Shown one piece after another: positions 43,481-52,746 of a stretch of 64,000 nucleotides of DNA. The notes beneath the pieces are model-generated. The model was not told where the DNA came from and did not search any database. It was given only the letters and a program-made list of their open reading frames with translations. The DNA is from Streptomyces sp. Ru71 (GTDB taxonomy: Bacteria; Actinomycetota; Actinomycetes; Streptomycetales; Streptomycetaceae). A program made the translations under genes and the position numbers. The first letter of the stretch is position 1; the number at the start of each line of letters is the position of its first letter. The stretch covers positions 1-64,000 of the forward strand of contig NZ_PQSS01000024.1 in assembly GCF_002920535.1 (NCBI RefSeq), in the 5' to 3' direction.

Positions 43481-44674
43481 GTGGCTGGTCGAGGGCGTGC
43501 GTCGGGAGTGTCGGTTCTCGTCTCGGTGTGCCTGCTGCTCACCTCGCTGGTGGGGTGCGCGGGCCGGTCCCGCGCCGAGGGCGTGCGCGCCGATGTGCAG
43601 CGGCTGCTCGACCTGCGGGCCGAGGCGGTGCTGCACCACGACGCGGCGGGGTACGCGCTCACGGGGACGCGGGCCGGCTTCGCCGAGGTGAGCGCCGTGC
43701 CGGTGTCGTCGTGGTCGTACCGGGTCAGCGGCGTGCGGCAGAGCGGTGACACGGCCGTGGCCGACGCCGAGTTGCGCTACCGGGTGCGCGGGTACGACCA
43801 GGCGCCGGTGACGGCGGGGCGCACGCTGCGGCTGGCCCGGGCGGCGGACGGGCAGTGGTACGTGACCGGTGACCGGCCCGCGCCGAAGTCCGCCGAACAG
43901 CTGTGGGACCAGGGAGCGGTGCGGGTCGTGCGCGGGCGGCACAGCCTGGTCATGGGCGTCGGGCAGTCCGACGGGCAACTGCGCGCCTACGCCTCGCTCG
44001 CCGACCGGGCGGTGCCCGCGGTGACCGGCGCGTGGGGAGCGGACTGGCCGGGCCGGGTGGTGGTGCTGGTGCCCAGGTCGCTGGACGCGATGGCGCGGCT
44101 GCTCGGGTCGCCGGCGTCGTCGTACCGCGGGATCGCCGCCGTCACGACGGGGGAGACCGGGGCCCCGGCGAAGGCGGCCGCGGACCGGGTCATCGTCAAT
44201 CCCGACGCGTACGGCATGCTCGGCACGCTGGGGCGGCAGGTGGTCCTCACCCACGAGACGACGCATGTGGCCACCCGACGTGCCACCAACGCCGCGACAC
44301 CGCTGTGGCTGTCGGAGGGGTACGCCGACTGGGTCGGGTACCGGGGGAGCGGGCGCAGCGCGGCGCAGGCCGCACCGGAGCTGCAGCGCGCCGTGGTCGA
44401 CGGCGAGGTGCCCGCGGCGCTGCCGGCCGACCGGGACTTCGGCTTCGCCGGGGACGCGGGGCGGCTGGCGCGGGCGTACGAGAGCGGCTGGCTGGCCTGC
44501 CGGATGATCGCCGAGCGCTGGGGGGAGGCGCGGCTGCGCGCGTTCTACCGGGCCGTGGGCACCCATGCGCAGCGCGCGGGCGCGGTGGAGGACGCCCTGC
44601 GGACGGTGCTCGGGGTGACGGTGGAGGACTTCACCGCCCAGTGGCGGGAGTATCTGCGCGTTCAGCTGGGCTGA
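43481..44674 (+). CDS. Lipoprotein zinc metallopeptidase-like protein (gluzincin HETTH motif)
   Basis: A 397-residue protein with lipobox Cys in SLVGC about residue 26. The catalytic-type motif HETTHVAT (His258, Glu259, His262) and a downstream Glu in LSEGYADWVGY (about 279) form a gluzincin zinc site like peptidase MA/M61. The N-terminal region (40-160) resembles NTF2-like or immunity folds, uncertain. TACCCT lies 7 nt before the GTG, so probably leaderless. It follows two cell-wall hydrolases; substrate unknown. It overlaps the padR 3' end by 13 bp. Confidence 0.82.
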   Translation: MAGRGRASGVSVLVSVCLLLTSLVGCAGRSRAEGVRADVQRLLDLRAEAVLHHDAAGYALTGTRAGFAEVSAVPVSSWSYRVSGVRQSGDTAVADAELRYRVRGYDQAPVTAGRTLRLARAADGQWYVTGDRPAPKSAEQLWDQGAVRVVRGRHSLVMGVGQSDGQLRAYASLADRAVPAVTGAWGADWPGRVVVLVPRSLDAMARLLGSPASSYRGIAAVTTGETGAPAKAAADRVIVNPDAYGMLGTLGRQVVLTHETTHVATRRATNAATPLWLSEGYADWVGYRGSGRSAAQAAPELQRAVVDGEVPAALPADRDFGFAGDAGRLARAYESGWLACRMIAERWGEARLRAFYRAVGTHAQRAGAVEDALRTVLGVTVEDFTAQWREYLRVQLG

Positions 44675-45195
44675 GGGTCCAGTTCGGCGATGGCCTCCTC
44701 CAGCCAGGCCCGTTCCGCCTGGCCCGTCGCCCGCGCCACGCGCAGCATCCCCTGACGGAACAGGTCGTCGGGCTCCTCCGCGCGTACGGGGGTGCCGTCC
44801 CGGTAGAAGAAGCTCGACGGTTCCTCAAGGAACTCCAGTCGCCTGCGCAGGACGGCGGCCTGCTCCCGGCGGTCGGGCAGGTGGCGCAGGAACGCCAGGA
44901 CGGTGTTGAAGCGGACCTGGTCCGTGATCTCCACCTGCTTGGGCCGGCGCAGACGCTCCATGAGGTCCGCGCGGCCCGCCTCGGTCAGGGACAGCACCCG
45001 GCGCGGGGCCGCGCTCGCGCCCTCCTCGGTGTGCTGGGTGAGCTTCTCGGCGGCGACCAGACGGCTGATCGCCGGGTACAGCGCGCCGTCGCTCACCGGG
45101 CGGACATGGCCCTGCAGCGCCTTGATGCGTTCCTTCAGCTCGTAGCCGTGCAACGGCTCCTCGGCGAGGAAGCCCAGGATCGACAGCTCCAGCAC
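44662..45195 (-). CDS. PadR-family transcriptional regulator
   Basis: A 177-residue winged-helix repressor. The PadR motif MLELSILGFLAEEPLHGYEL begins the protein, followed by the recognition helix region SDGALYPAISRL. The C-terminal half forms the dimerisation helices. The GTG start has AAGGAGGA, a strong ribosome site. Divergent from a MATE exporter, with two palindromic sites in between. It probably represses the exporter and itself, released by a small molecule. Confidence 0.93.
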   Translation of the reverse strand: MLELSILGFLAEEPLHGYELKERIKALQGHVRPVSDGALYPAISRLVAAEKLTQHTEEGASAAPRRVLSLTEAGRADLMERLRRPKQVEITDQVRFNTVLAFLRHLPDRREQAAVLRRRLEFLEEPSSFFYRDGTPVRAEEPDDLFRQGMLRVARATGQAERAWLEEAIAELDPQPS

Positions 45196-45227
45196 GAATC
45201 CTCCTTGCGGGTGGCCTCGACGTCATG

Positions 45228-45261
45228 GTACCTCTGGTCGAGATACCTCGATTAGAGGTAT
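45228..45261. promoter_or_regulatory. Two overlapping palindromic operators for the PadR regulator
   Basis: GTACCTC-N5-GAGATAC (45228-45246) and ATACCTC-N5-GAGGTAT (45243-45261) share the core TACCTC-N5-GAGRTA and overlap by four bases. The second is perfect. Position in the PadR-MATE gap makes these the likely operator. Confidence 0.75.
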
Positions 45262-45280
45262 GCAGGTCTAGGGGGACGTC

Positions 45281-46600
45281 GTGGACGCACATCGCAGGCA
45301 GCTGATCGCACTGGCCCACCAGGTCTATCTCTCGCTGCTGGCCTCGGTCGCCGCCGGGATTATCAACACCGTCTGGGTCTCCCGGCTGGGCGGACCGGCC
45401 GTGGCCGCCGTGGCCGTGGCCACCAACACCGAGAACGTGCTGCTGGGCGTGGCCCTGGTCTTCGCCTCCGGTACGACCGTGCTCGTCGCCCACGCCAGAG
45501 GCGCGCGGAACGCGGGCGCCGTCCGTTCGGCCGTACGGGGCGGCTGGGCGCTGTGCGCGGTCGTGACACCGGTGGTCGTGGCGGCCGGGCTCCTGCTGCG
45601 CGAACCGCTGGCCCGGCTGGTGCTCGGCGGCGACGGGGCCGCTCTGCCGCTCGCCACCGCCTACTTCGCCGTCTCCCTGCCCGGCGTCGCCGTCTTCTTC
45701 GCCCAGCAGCTCGTCGACGGCATCCTCAAGGGCACCGGCGACACCCGCACCCCGATGCGCCTCGCCCTGCTCGCCAACGGGCTGATCCTGGCCGCCGACC
45801 CGCTGCTCATCCACCTCGACGGCGTGCGGGGCGCCGCCGCCTCCACCGTCCTGTGCCGCTGCGCCGCCCTCGCCGTGGGCCTCGTCGCGCTGCGCCGCAA
45901 CGCCTTGCTGCGCACGGCCCGCGCGATACCGGCCGCCGAGCCGGTCCCGGCCGCCCTACGGCGGACGCTGACCACCGGGCTGCCCATGTCCGCCGACTTC
46001 ACCGTGCGGCAGACCGGCGCGCTCGTCCTCGTGGCGATCGTGGCCCGGATCGGGGTGACGGCGGTGGCCGCCTACGCCATCGCCTACAAGGTCATGTACG
46101 TGGCGACCATGGCCTTCTACGCGGTCCGCCAGGCCGCCTCCATCCACACCGCGCACACCCGCGGCGAGGGCCGCGACGCGCGCCGGGCGATCGGCCGGCA
46201 GGCCGTGCTCGTGTCCGGGGCGGTGGGCCTGGCCGCCTGGGCACTGCTCGCCCTGGCCGCCCCGTGGATCATGGCCGCCTTCGGCGCCGGGCCCGCGGTC
46301 GCCCACGACGGCGTGCTCTTCCTGCGCTGCGTGGGCCCCTATCTGCTGCTGATGGCCTGCTTCATCGCACTCGGCGGGGTCTTCGAGGGCGGCGGCGCGG
46401 CGCCCGCGCTGCTCAGGGTCACCCTCGCCGGCACGGCCGTCCAGCTGCCGCTCGCGTGGGCGCTGGCCAGGCTCGGTCTGCCCGGGGTGTGCCTGGCGCT
46501 CGCGCTGGCGATGGCCGTGCAGTGCGCGGCGGTGGCGGTGCTGCTGGCGCGCGCCCCGGCTCAGGAGGAGACCGGGGTCTCCATGGTGCGGGCGGCCTGA
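45281..46600 (+). CDS. MATE-family multidrug exporter
   Basis: A 439-residue transporter with 12 predicted TM helices in two repeats, first near 10-35 and second half from about 235. The MATE features are the paired repeats, LSADFTVRQTGALV-like helix starts and NTVWVSRLGG near TM1. GTG with GGGGGA upstream. Probably controlled by the divergent PadR regulator. It overlaps the GT87 gene by 40 bp tail to tail. Substrate unknown. Confidence 0.9.
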   Translation: MDAHRRQLIALAHQVYLSLLASVAAGIINTVWVSRLGGPAVAAVAVATNTENVLLGVALVFASGTTVLVAHARGARNAGAVRSAVRGGWALCAVVTPVVVAAGLLLREPLARLVLGGDGAALPLATAYFAVSLPGVAVFFAQQLVDGILKGTGDTRTPMRLALLANGLILAADPLLIHLDGVRGAAASTVLCRCAALAVGLVALRRNALLRTARAIPAAEPVPAALRRTLTTGLPMSADFTVRQTGALVLVAIVARIGVTAVAAYAIAYKVMYVATMAFYAVRQAASIHTAHTRGEGRDARRAIGRQAVLVSGAVGLAAWALLALAAPWIMAAFGAGPAVAHDGVLFLRCVGPYLLLMACFIALGGVFEGGGAAPALLRVTLAGTAVQLPLAWALARLGLPGVCLALALAMAVQCAAVAVLLARAPAQEETGVSMVRAA

Positions 46601-47805
46601 GCGGGGACGGGCTTGCGCGGAGCCGGCGGGACCGTCGAGCGCCACAGCAGGACGGCGGCGGTGGCCGTGGCGGCGACCAGCAGGCCGTTGCGGACGAACA
46701 GCAGCGTCATGCCCAGACCGTCACTCGCGACCACGTTCCCGAAGTGCACCGGGAACTCCAGCACCGTGAACAGCGTGGCCGCCAGCACCAGCGCGGCCGG
46801 CCACCGCATCCGGGTCGAGCGGAAGCACAGGCAGACCGCCGCCAGGCCGACCAGCCACACCAGGTACTGGGGGCTGATCACCCGGCTGGTGGTGGTGAAC
46901 AGCAGCACCGCCGTGAGGGCCGCGTCCGCCAGCGAGTGCGGGCTGAACTCCGACGCCAGCACCCGCCACAGCAGCAGCCAGGCGAACGCCGCCCCGGTCA
47001 GCGCCAGCGCGGCCGTGCTGACGACGTCGACGTAGGGGCCGAGGAACTCCACCGAGCCGTAGTTCAGCAGCACCTGCCCGTCCCAGCCGAAGTGCCGGGC
47101 CACATGGAAGACGAGCGAGCCGAGGGACTCCACCTCGGTGCCCCGGTCCCGCTGGAAGGTCAGGAAGGCGAAGGCGCCGGGCATCCAGACGGCGAAGACG
47201 GCCGCCAGAGCCGCCGCGGTCGCCGCCGCCGTGGTCCAGGCACGGCGTCTCGCCCCGCCCCACACGCCGAGCAGCAGCATCACCGGCCAGACCTTCAGCA
47301 GCGCCCCGAAGGCCGCCAGCGCCCCCATCAGCCGCGGCCGGCGGACACCGGCGAGCAGCGCGGCCACCGCCACCGCGGTCACCATCACGTCGTAGCGCGC
47401 GTACACCGTCGGGCCGAGCAACGGGACGCCCACCACCCATACCCAGGGCCCCCACAGCGACTTGCCGGGGCGCAGGCCCGCGTACACCAGCAGGGCCAGG
47501 GCCACCGCGTCGGCGAGGAAGGCCAGCACGAAGAAGGCGTGCGCGTAGCCCAGGAACGGCAGCGCGGCAGGGGAGAGGATCGCCAGCGCGGCGGCGGGCG
47601 GGTACTGCCAGGTGACGTCCTGGAGCGGGAACGTTCCGCCACGCAGGACGTCGTACCAGCCCTGGTAGATCACCCACACGTCGCTGGTCACGTCCGGGCC
47701 GGGGAAGACGAACACCCGGAAGACGAACAGCAGCAGCAACAGCCGGGTCACCGCCCATACGGCGAGCAGTCCGGCCAGGGACCACCTGGCGCCCGTCGTC
47801 TTCAC
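46561..47805 (-). CDS. GT87 (DUF2029) polyprenyl-phosphate-mannose-type mannosyltransferase
   Basis: A 414-residue integral membrane glycosyltransferase with 10-12 TM helices. The catalytic Asp lies in the first outer loop (FPGPDVTSDVWVIYQG), as in GT87 MptC-like enzymes; TWQYPPAAALA and YARYDVMVT are also family-like. GTG 47805 with AGGGGAT upstream. Divergent from a PimB'-like gene; M. tuberculosis has alpha-1,2-mannosyltransferase Rv2181 in the same neighbourhood. Likely extends phosphatidylinositol mannosides or glycans. Confidence 0.85.
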   Translation of the reverse strand: MKTTGARWSLAGLLAVWAVTRLLLLLFVFRVFVFPGPDVTSDVWVIYQGWYDVLRGGTFPLQDVTWQYPPAAALAILSPAALPFLGYAHAFFVLAFLADAVALALLVYAGLRPGKSLWGPWVWVVGVPLLGPTVYARYDVMVTAVAVAALLAGVRRPRLMGALAAFGALLKVWPVMLLLGVWGGARRRAWTTAAATAAALAAVFAVWMPGAFAFLTFQRDRGTEVESLGSLVFHVARHFGWDGQVLLNYGSVEFLGPYVDVVSTAALALTGAAFAWLLLWRVLASEFSPHSLADAALTAVLLFTTTSRVISPQYLVWLVGLAAVCLCFRSTRMRWPAALVLAATLFTVLEFPVHFGNVVASDGLGMTLLFVRNGLLVAATATAAVLLWRSTVPPAPRKPVPAQAARTMETPVSS

Positions 47806-47902
47806 GTGATCCCCTGCCGTTCGCATGACTGTCCGATGGGACATGATGGCGTGCCCGACCGGCCCCGTGCCACAGACAGGGCCTCTTGTAGGGTCGGCGG
47901 CG

Positions 47903-49045
47903 ATGCACAAGACCCTCATCGTGACCAACGACTTCCCGCCCCGGCCGGGCGGCATCCAGTCCTTCCTGCACAACATGGCGCTCCGGCTGGACCCGGAGCG
48001 GCTCGTCGTCTACGCGTCGACCTGGAAGCGCGGCCGCGAGGGCGCCGAAGCGACCGCCGCCTTCGACGCCGAGCAGCCCTTCACCGTCGTACGCGACCGT
48101 ACGACGATGCTGCTGCCGACGCCCGGGGCGACCCGGCGCGCGGTGGGGCTGCTGCGCGAGCACGGATGCACGTCGGTGTGGTTCGGGGCGGCGGCGCCGC
48201 TCGGTCTGATGGCGCCGGCGCTGCGCAGGGCCGGCGCCGAGCGGATCGTGGCCACCACCCACGGACACGAGGCCGGCTGGGCCCAGCTGCCCGCCGCGCG
48301 CCAACTGCTGCGCCGGATCGGCGAGGCCACGGACACGATCACCTACCTCGGCGAGTACACGCGCTCCCGGATCGCCGGCGCGCTCACCCCCGAGGCCGCC
48401 GCGCGCATGGTGCAACTGCCGCCCGGCGTCGACGAGAAGACCTTCCACCCCGGTTCGGGCGGCGAGGCGGTGCGGGCCCGGCTCGGCCTGACCGACCGGC
48501 CCGTCGTGGTGTGCGTCTCGCGGCTGGTGCGGCGCAAGGGGCAGGACACCCTCATCCAGGCCATGCCGCGGATCCTGGCCGCCGAGCCGGACGCGGTGCT
48601 GCTGATCGTCGGCGGCGGGCCGTACGAGAAGGAGCTGCGCCGGCTGGCCGCTCAGACCGGCGTGTCCGACTCGGTCGTCTTCACCGGAGCCGTGCCCTGG
48701 TCCGACCTGCCCGCACACTTCGGTGCCGGCGACGTCTTCGCCATGCCGTGCCGCACGCGGCGGGGCGGGCTCGACGTGGAGGGGCTCGGCATCGTCTACC
48801 TGGAGGCCTCCGCGACCGGCCTGCCCGTGGTCGCGGGCGACTCCGGCGGGGCGCCCGACGCGGTCCTGGACGGCGAGACTGGCTGGGTGGTGCACGGCGG
48901 CTCCCCCGAGGAGGCCGCGGAGCGGATCACCACCCTGCTCGCAGACGCGGACCTCCGCCGCCGGATGGGCGAGCGGGGCCGCCGATGGGTCGAGGAAAAG
49001 TGGCGCTGGGACCTACTGGCGGAGAACTTGAAAACGCTGCTGTAG
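47903..49045 (+). CDS. pimB: GT4 glycosyltransferase, PimB'-like mannosyltransferase
   Basis: A 380-residue GT-B enzyme. The N-terminal fold begins KTLIVTNDFPPRPGGIQSF with the Gly-rich acceptor loop. The donor half has VSRLVRRKGQD and the EX7E motif in DVEGLGIVYLEAS. PimB' adds the second mannose to PIM in mycobacteria (Rv2188c), where fadD15 follows as the ligase does here. The PIM role is inferred from homology and gene order. TAGGGT lies 8 nt before the ATG, so it is probably leaderless. Confidence 0.85.
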   Translation: MHKTLIVTNDFPPRPGGIQSFLHNMALRLDPERLVVYASTWKRGREGAEATAAFDAEQPFTVVRDRTTMLLPTPGATRRAVGLLREHGCTSVWFGAAAPLGLMAPALRRAGAERIVATTHGHEAGWAQLPAARQLLRRIGEATDTITYLGEYTRSRIAGALTPEAAARMVQLPPGVDEKTFHPGSGGEAVRARLGLTDRPVVVCVSRLVRRKGQDTLIQAMPRILAAEPDAVLLIVGGGPYEKELRRLAAQTGVSDSVVFTGAVPWSDLPAHFGAGDVFAMPCRTRRGGLDVEGLGIVYLEASATGLPVVAGDSGGAPDAVLDGETGWVVHGGSPEEAAERITTLLADADLRRRMGERGRRWVEEKWRWDLLAENLKTLL

Positions 49046-49051
49046 TGCGAC

Positions 49052-49106
49052 GCGCCCCAAAGGGGCGCGGGGAACTGCGCGACAAGCCACGAACAACGGA
49101 AAGCCA
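49052..49106 (+). repeat. Dispersed intergenic repeat, subtype A, with GCGCCCC palindrome
   Basis: The perfect hairpin GCGCCCCAAAGGGGCGC begins 7 bp after the pimB stop and continues GGGGAACTGCGCGACAAGCC. It lies between convergent genes and may act as a terminator. Confidence 0.75.
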
Positions 49107-49141
49107 CCCACGCACAGAACCCGGCACCCCAGAAGGCGCCC

Positions 49142-50938
49142 CTACTTCGAGTAAATGGCCTCGATCTCGTCCGCGTAGTCCTTGGCCACAACGTTCCGCT
49201 TCAGCTTCAGCGACGGCGTCAGATGCCCCGAGTCCTCAGTGAACTGGTGCGGGAGAATCCGGAACTTCCGCACCGACTCCGCCTTGGACACCGCCGCGTT
49301 GCCGTCGTCGACCGCCGACTGGATCGCGGCCAGCAGATCCGCGTCCTCCCGCAGCGACGCCACCGTCGCGTCGGCCGGCTTGCCGTGCTCGGCGGCCCAG
49401 CGGCCCAGGAACTCCTCGTCGATGGTGACCAGCGCGCCCACGAACGGCCGTCCGTCGCCCACCACCATGCACTCCGCGACCAGCGCGTGCGCCCGGATGC
49501 GGTCCTCGATCACGGCCGGGGCGACGTTCTTGCCGCCCGCGGTGACGATGATCTCCTTCTTGCGGCCGGTGATGCGCAGGTAGCCGTCCTCGTCGAGGGT
49601 GCCGATGTCACCGGTGTGGAACCAGCCGTCGGCCAGCGCCTCCGCGGTCGCGCCCGGGTTGTTCCAGTACTCCTTGAACAGGTGCTCGCCGTGCAGCAGC
49701 ACCTCGCCGTCGTCGGCGATGCGGACCACCGAGCCGGGCAGCGGCTGGCCGACCGTGCCGATCTTCTGCCGGTCCCACGGGTTGAACGCGGTCGCCGCGC
49801 AGGACTCGGTCAGGCCGTAGCCCTCCAGCACGGTGAAGCCGATGCCGCGGAAGAAGTGGCCGAGGCGCTCGCCGAGCGGGGCGCCGCCGGAGATGGCGTA
49901 CTCGCCGCGGCCGCCGAGGACCGCGCGGAGCTTGCTGTAGACCAGCTTGTCGAACACCTTGTGCTTGATCTTCAGCCCGAAGGACGGGCCGGCCGGGGTG
50001 TCCAGCGCCTTGCTGTACGCGATCGCGGCGTCCGCCGCCTTGTCGAAGATCGCGCCCTTGCCGTCGGCCTGCGCCTTGGCGCGCGCCGAGTTGTAGACCT
50101 TCTCGAAGACACGCGGGACACCGAGGACGAGCGTCGGCCGGAAGGCGGCCAGCTCGTCGGTGAGGTGCTTGATGTCCGGGACGCAGCCCAGCTTGATCGG
50201 CGCCATCATCGGAGCGATCTGCACCAGCCGCCCGAAGACGTGCGCGAGCGGCAGGAACAGCAGCACCGAACACTCGCCGGTGCGGAACAGCGGACGCAGC
50301 CGCTCCACGATGTTGCCGCACTCGGCGAAGAAGCTGCGGTGGGTGAGCACACAGCCCTTGGGGCGGCCGGTGGTGCCGGAGGTGTAGACGATGGTCGCCG
50401 GGTCGTCGGCCTTGGCCAGCGAGCTGCGCTCCTCGACCGTCTCGTCCGAGACGTCCCGGCCGAGCCGCCCCAGCTCCTCCACACCGCCGGCCTCGATCTG
50501 CCAGACGTGCTTGAGGGCGGGCAGCCTCTCGCGCACCGACTCCACGGCGGCGGTGTGGTTGTCGAGCTCGGTGACGCAGGCGGTGGCGCCGGAGTCGGAC
50601 AGGATCCACTCGACCTGCTCGGGCGAGCTGGTCTCGTACACCGGCACGGTGATCGCGCCCGCGCTCCAGATCGCGAAGTCCAGCAGGGTCCACTCGTAGC
50701 GGGTGCGGGACATCAGGCCCACCCGGTCGCCCGGCTGCACACCGGAGGCGATCAGGCCCTTGGCGGCGGCGTGCACCTCGGCCAGGAACGCCGTGGCGGT
50801 CACGTCCTGCCAGGCCCCTGCGACCTTACGGGCGATGACGGCGACGTCCGGGTGCTGCGCGGCGTTTCTGCGGACGATGTCGGTCAGGTTGCCGTCCGCA
50901 GGGACCTCGTACAAAGCCGGAAGGCTGAACTCGCGCAA
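49142..50938 (-). CDS. fadD: Long-chain fatty acid-CoA ligase (FadD15-like)
   Basis: Activates long-chain fatty acids to acyl-CoA via an acyl-AMP. At 598 residues all motifs are present: YTSGTTGRPKG, YGLTESCA, GWFHTGDIG and GRKKEIIVTAGGKNVAP. The start is TTG 50938, with GAGGAG 9 nt upstream. The family is cytoplasmic to membrane-associated. Next to pimB, as in mycobacteria, where the acyl-CoA could feed PIM acylation or phospholipids; that link is inferred. Confidence 0.94.
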   Translation of the reverse strand: MREFSLPALYEVPADGNLTDIVRRNAAQHPDVAVIARKVAGAWQDVTATAFLAEVHAAAKGLIASGVQPGDRVGLMSRTRYEWTLLDFAIWSAGAITVPVYETSSPEQVEWILSDSGATACVTELDNHTAAVESVRERLPALKHVWQIEAGGVEELGRLGRDVSDETVEERSSLAKADDPATIVYTSGTTGRPKGCVLTHRSFFAECGNIVERLRPLFRTGECSVLLFLPLAHVFGRLVQIAPMMAPIKLGCVPDIKHLTDELAAFRPTLVLGVPRVFEKVYNSARAKAQADGKGAIFDKAADAAIAYSKALDTPAGPSFGLKIKHKVFDKLVYSKLRAVLGGRGEYAISGGAPLGERLGHFFRGIGFTVLEGYGLTESCAATAFNPWDRQKIGTVGQPLPGSVVRIADDGEVLLHGEHLFKEYWNNPGATAEALADGWFHTGDIGTLDEDGYLRITGRKKEIIVTAGGKNVAPAVIEDRIRAHALVAECMVVGDGRPFVGALVTIDEEFLGRWAAEHGKPADATVASLREDADLLAAIQSAVDDGNAAVSKAESVRKFRILPHQFTEDSGHLTPSLKLKRNVVAKDYADEIEAIYSK

Positions 50939-51255
50939 GACTGCTGCTCCTCATAGGGCGCCGGCGCCACGACGTTGTGTGATGCGACGGTGCGGTCCAA
51001 GGCTCGGGCAGGTGCTCGGGAGGCCGCCAGGAGGATGGGGAGCCCACTGGTTGAAATCCTGAGCACGACTGGACGGCCCGGACGTTACCCGCCGGTATGG
51101 CTTCTTCGACAGGGGGTCCCGGCGAGATGTTCGCTGCGTCACACAGATTGGTGTTCCTTCGCGCACAGTAGTCCACCGCTTTCCTGACTAGCCAGTAACC
51201 GCAGGTCCGGCTGCCACTGTTCACAAGTGCACCGCTGCGCCTACGCTTGATCGCC
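50939..51255. other. 317-bp divergent intergenic region
   Basis: Holds the promoters of fadD and the phosphoesterase. TTCACA and TACGCT (51242-51247) with 16 bp between them precede the phosphoesterase ATG by 8 nt. No ORF, palindrome or known repeat was recognised in the rest. Confidence 0.6.
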
Positions 51256-52053
51256 ATGTCATCCACACCGGCCGGCAGGCGCAGGACACGCGTTCATGTG
51301 GTGAGTGACGTGCACGGCAACGCCCGGGACCTGGCCAAGGCCGGGGACGGCGCCGACGCCCTGATCTGTCTGGGCGACCTCGTCCTCTTCCTCGACTACG
51401 CCGACCACTCCCGCGGGATCTTCCCCGACCTGTTCGGTGTGGAGAACGCCGACCGCATCGTCGCGCTGCGCACCGCCCGCCGCTTCGAGGAGGCGCGCGA
51501 GCTCGGCGCCCGGCTGTGGGCGGGCATCGAGGGCGACCGCGCCGCGGTGATCGAGCAGGCGGTACGGCGGCAGTACGCCGAGCTCTTCGCCGCGTTCCCG
51601 ACGCCGACGTACGCCACCTACGGCAATGTCGACATGCCGACGCTGTGGAAGGAGTACGCCGGCCCCGGCACGCGGGTGCTCGACGGCGAGCGCGTGGAGA
51701 TCGGCGGGCGGACCTTCGGCTTCGTCGGCGGCGGGCTGCGCACGCCCATGCGCACCCCGTACGAGATCTCCGACGAGGAGTACGCCGCGAAGATCGAGGC
51801 GGTCGGCGAGGTCGACGTGCTGTGCACCCACATCCCGCCCGACGTGCCGGAGCTCGTCTACGACACCGTCGCGCGCCGTTTCGAGCGCGGCAGCCGGGCG
51901 CTGCTGGACGCGATCCGGCGCACCAGGCCCCGGTACGCGCTGTTCGGGCACGTGCACCAGCCGCTGGTGAAGCGGATGCGGATCGGGGCCACCGAGTGCG
52001 TGAACGTGGGCCACTTCGCCGGGAGCGGGAAGCCGTGGGCGCTGGAGTGGTGA
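51256..52053 (+). CDS. Metallophosphoesterase
   Basis: A 265-residue calcineurin-like phosphoesterase. The metal motifs are in order: VVSDVHGN, LGDLVLF, ATYGNVD (GNHD variant), CTHIPPD and LFGHVHQP. The ATG is 8 nt after TACGCT without a ribosome site, so likely leaderless; TTG 51247 is a less likely start. The substrate may be a nucleotide or phosphodiester. It lies between fadD and the SRPBCC gene. Confidence 0.9.
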   Translation: MSSTPAGRRRTRVHVVSDVHGNARDLAKAGDGADALICLGDLVLFLDYADHSRGIFPDLFGVENADRIVALRTARRFEEARELGARLWAGIEGDRAAVIEQAVRRQYAELFAAFPTPTYATYGNVDMPTLWKEYAGPGTRVLDGERVEIGGRTFGFVGGGLRTPMRTPYEISDEEYAAKIEAVGEVDVLCTHIPPDVPELVYDTVARRFERGSRALLDAIRRTRPRYALFGHVHQPLVKRMRIGATECVNVGHFAGSGKPWALEW

Positions 52054-52146
52054 CCGGCGGTGAAGGCGGCTGGTCGGGGGCGCGGTAGCCTTCACACCGC
52101 ACCTGTTACCTCTCTGTACCGGCCCGCATCTGGAGGAGCCACGACG

Positions 52147-52587
52147 ATGGCGGAACACACCAGTTCGAGCATCACGATCGAGGCGGCCCCGGCCGACGTC
52201 ATGGCGGTGATCGCCGACTTCGCGCGCTACCCGGACTGGACCGGCGAGGTGAAGGAGGCGGAGGTCCTCAAGACCGACGACGCGGGCCGTGCCGAACAGG
52301 TGCGGCTCGTGATGGACGCCGGCGCGATCAAGGACGACCAGACGCTGGCGTACACCTGGACCGGCGCGAACGAAGTCTCCTGGACGCTGGTCAAGTCCCA
52401 GATGCTGCGGTCGCTGGACGGCTCGTACCTGCTCAAGCCGGTGGGCGCGGGGTCGACCGAGGTCACGTACTCGCTGACCGTCGACGTCAAGATCCCGATG
52501 CTGGGGATGATCAAGCGCAAGGCGGAGAAGGTCATCATCGACCGGGCCCTGGCCGGCCTGAAGAAGCGGGTCGAGTCGGGTCGGTAG
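52147..52587 (+). CDS. SRPBCC (START-like) family protein
   Basis: A 146-residue lipid- or polyketide-binding fold, resembling M. tuberculosis TB16.3 (Rv2185c). It starts MAEHTSSSITIEA, with FARYPDWTGEVKEAEVL and the C-terminal helix KAEKVIIDRALAGLKKRVE. GGAGGAG 7 nt before the ATG. The same neighbourhood as in mycobacteria (fadD15, Rv2185c, Rv2184c). Ligand unknown. Confidence 0.88.
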   Translation: MAEHTSSSITIEAAPADVMAVIADFARYPDWTGEVKEAEVLKTDDAGRAEQVRLVMDAGAIKDDQTLAYTWTGANEVSWTLVKSQMLRSLDGSYLLKPVGAGSTEVTYSLTVDVKIPMLGMIKRKAEKVIIDRALAGLKKRVESGR

Positions 52588-52640
52588 CGGCCACTGAGGG
52601 GCGCTTCTGCCGTCCGCCGGCTGCGGGTCGTCCGTGGCCG

Positions 52641-52691
52641 GTCGCGCCCACGCGGCGGAGCCGCATAGGTTCACCGCCCCGCGCCCCTTAA
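52641..52691 (-). repeat. Dispersed intergenic repeat, subtype B (reverse orientation)
   Basis: On the minus strand it reads TTAAGGGGCGCGGGGCGGTG, then TATGCGGCTCCGCCGCGTGG and GCGCGACC, matching 37954-38016. It lies between two same-direction genes. Confidence 0.72.
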
Positions 52692-52746
52692 GGTCGGCAC
52701 AGTCGCCGGCGGAGCCGACCCGCGGCGTCCACTACCGTTCAGCCTC

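Noticed and set aside
45553-49242. Long open frame across MATE, GT87 and pimB
   Set aside because: Crosses three well-supported genes and has no family motif.
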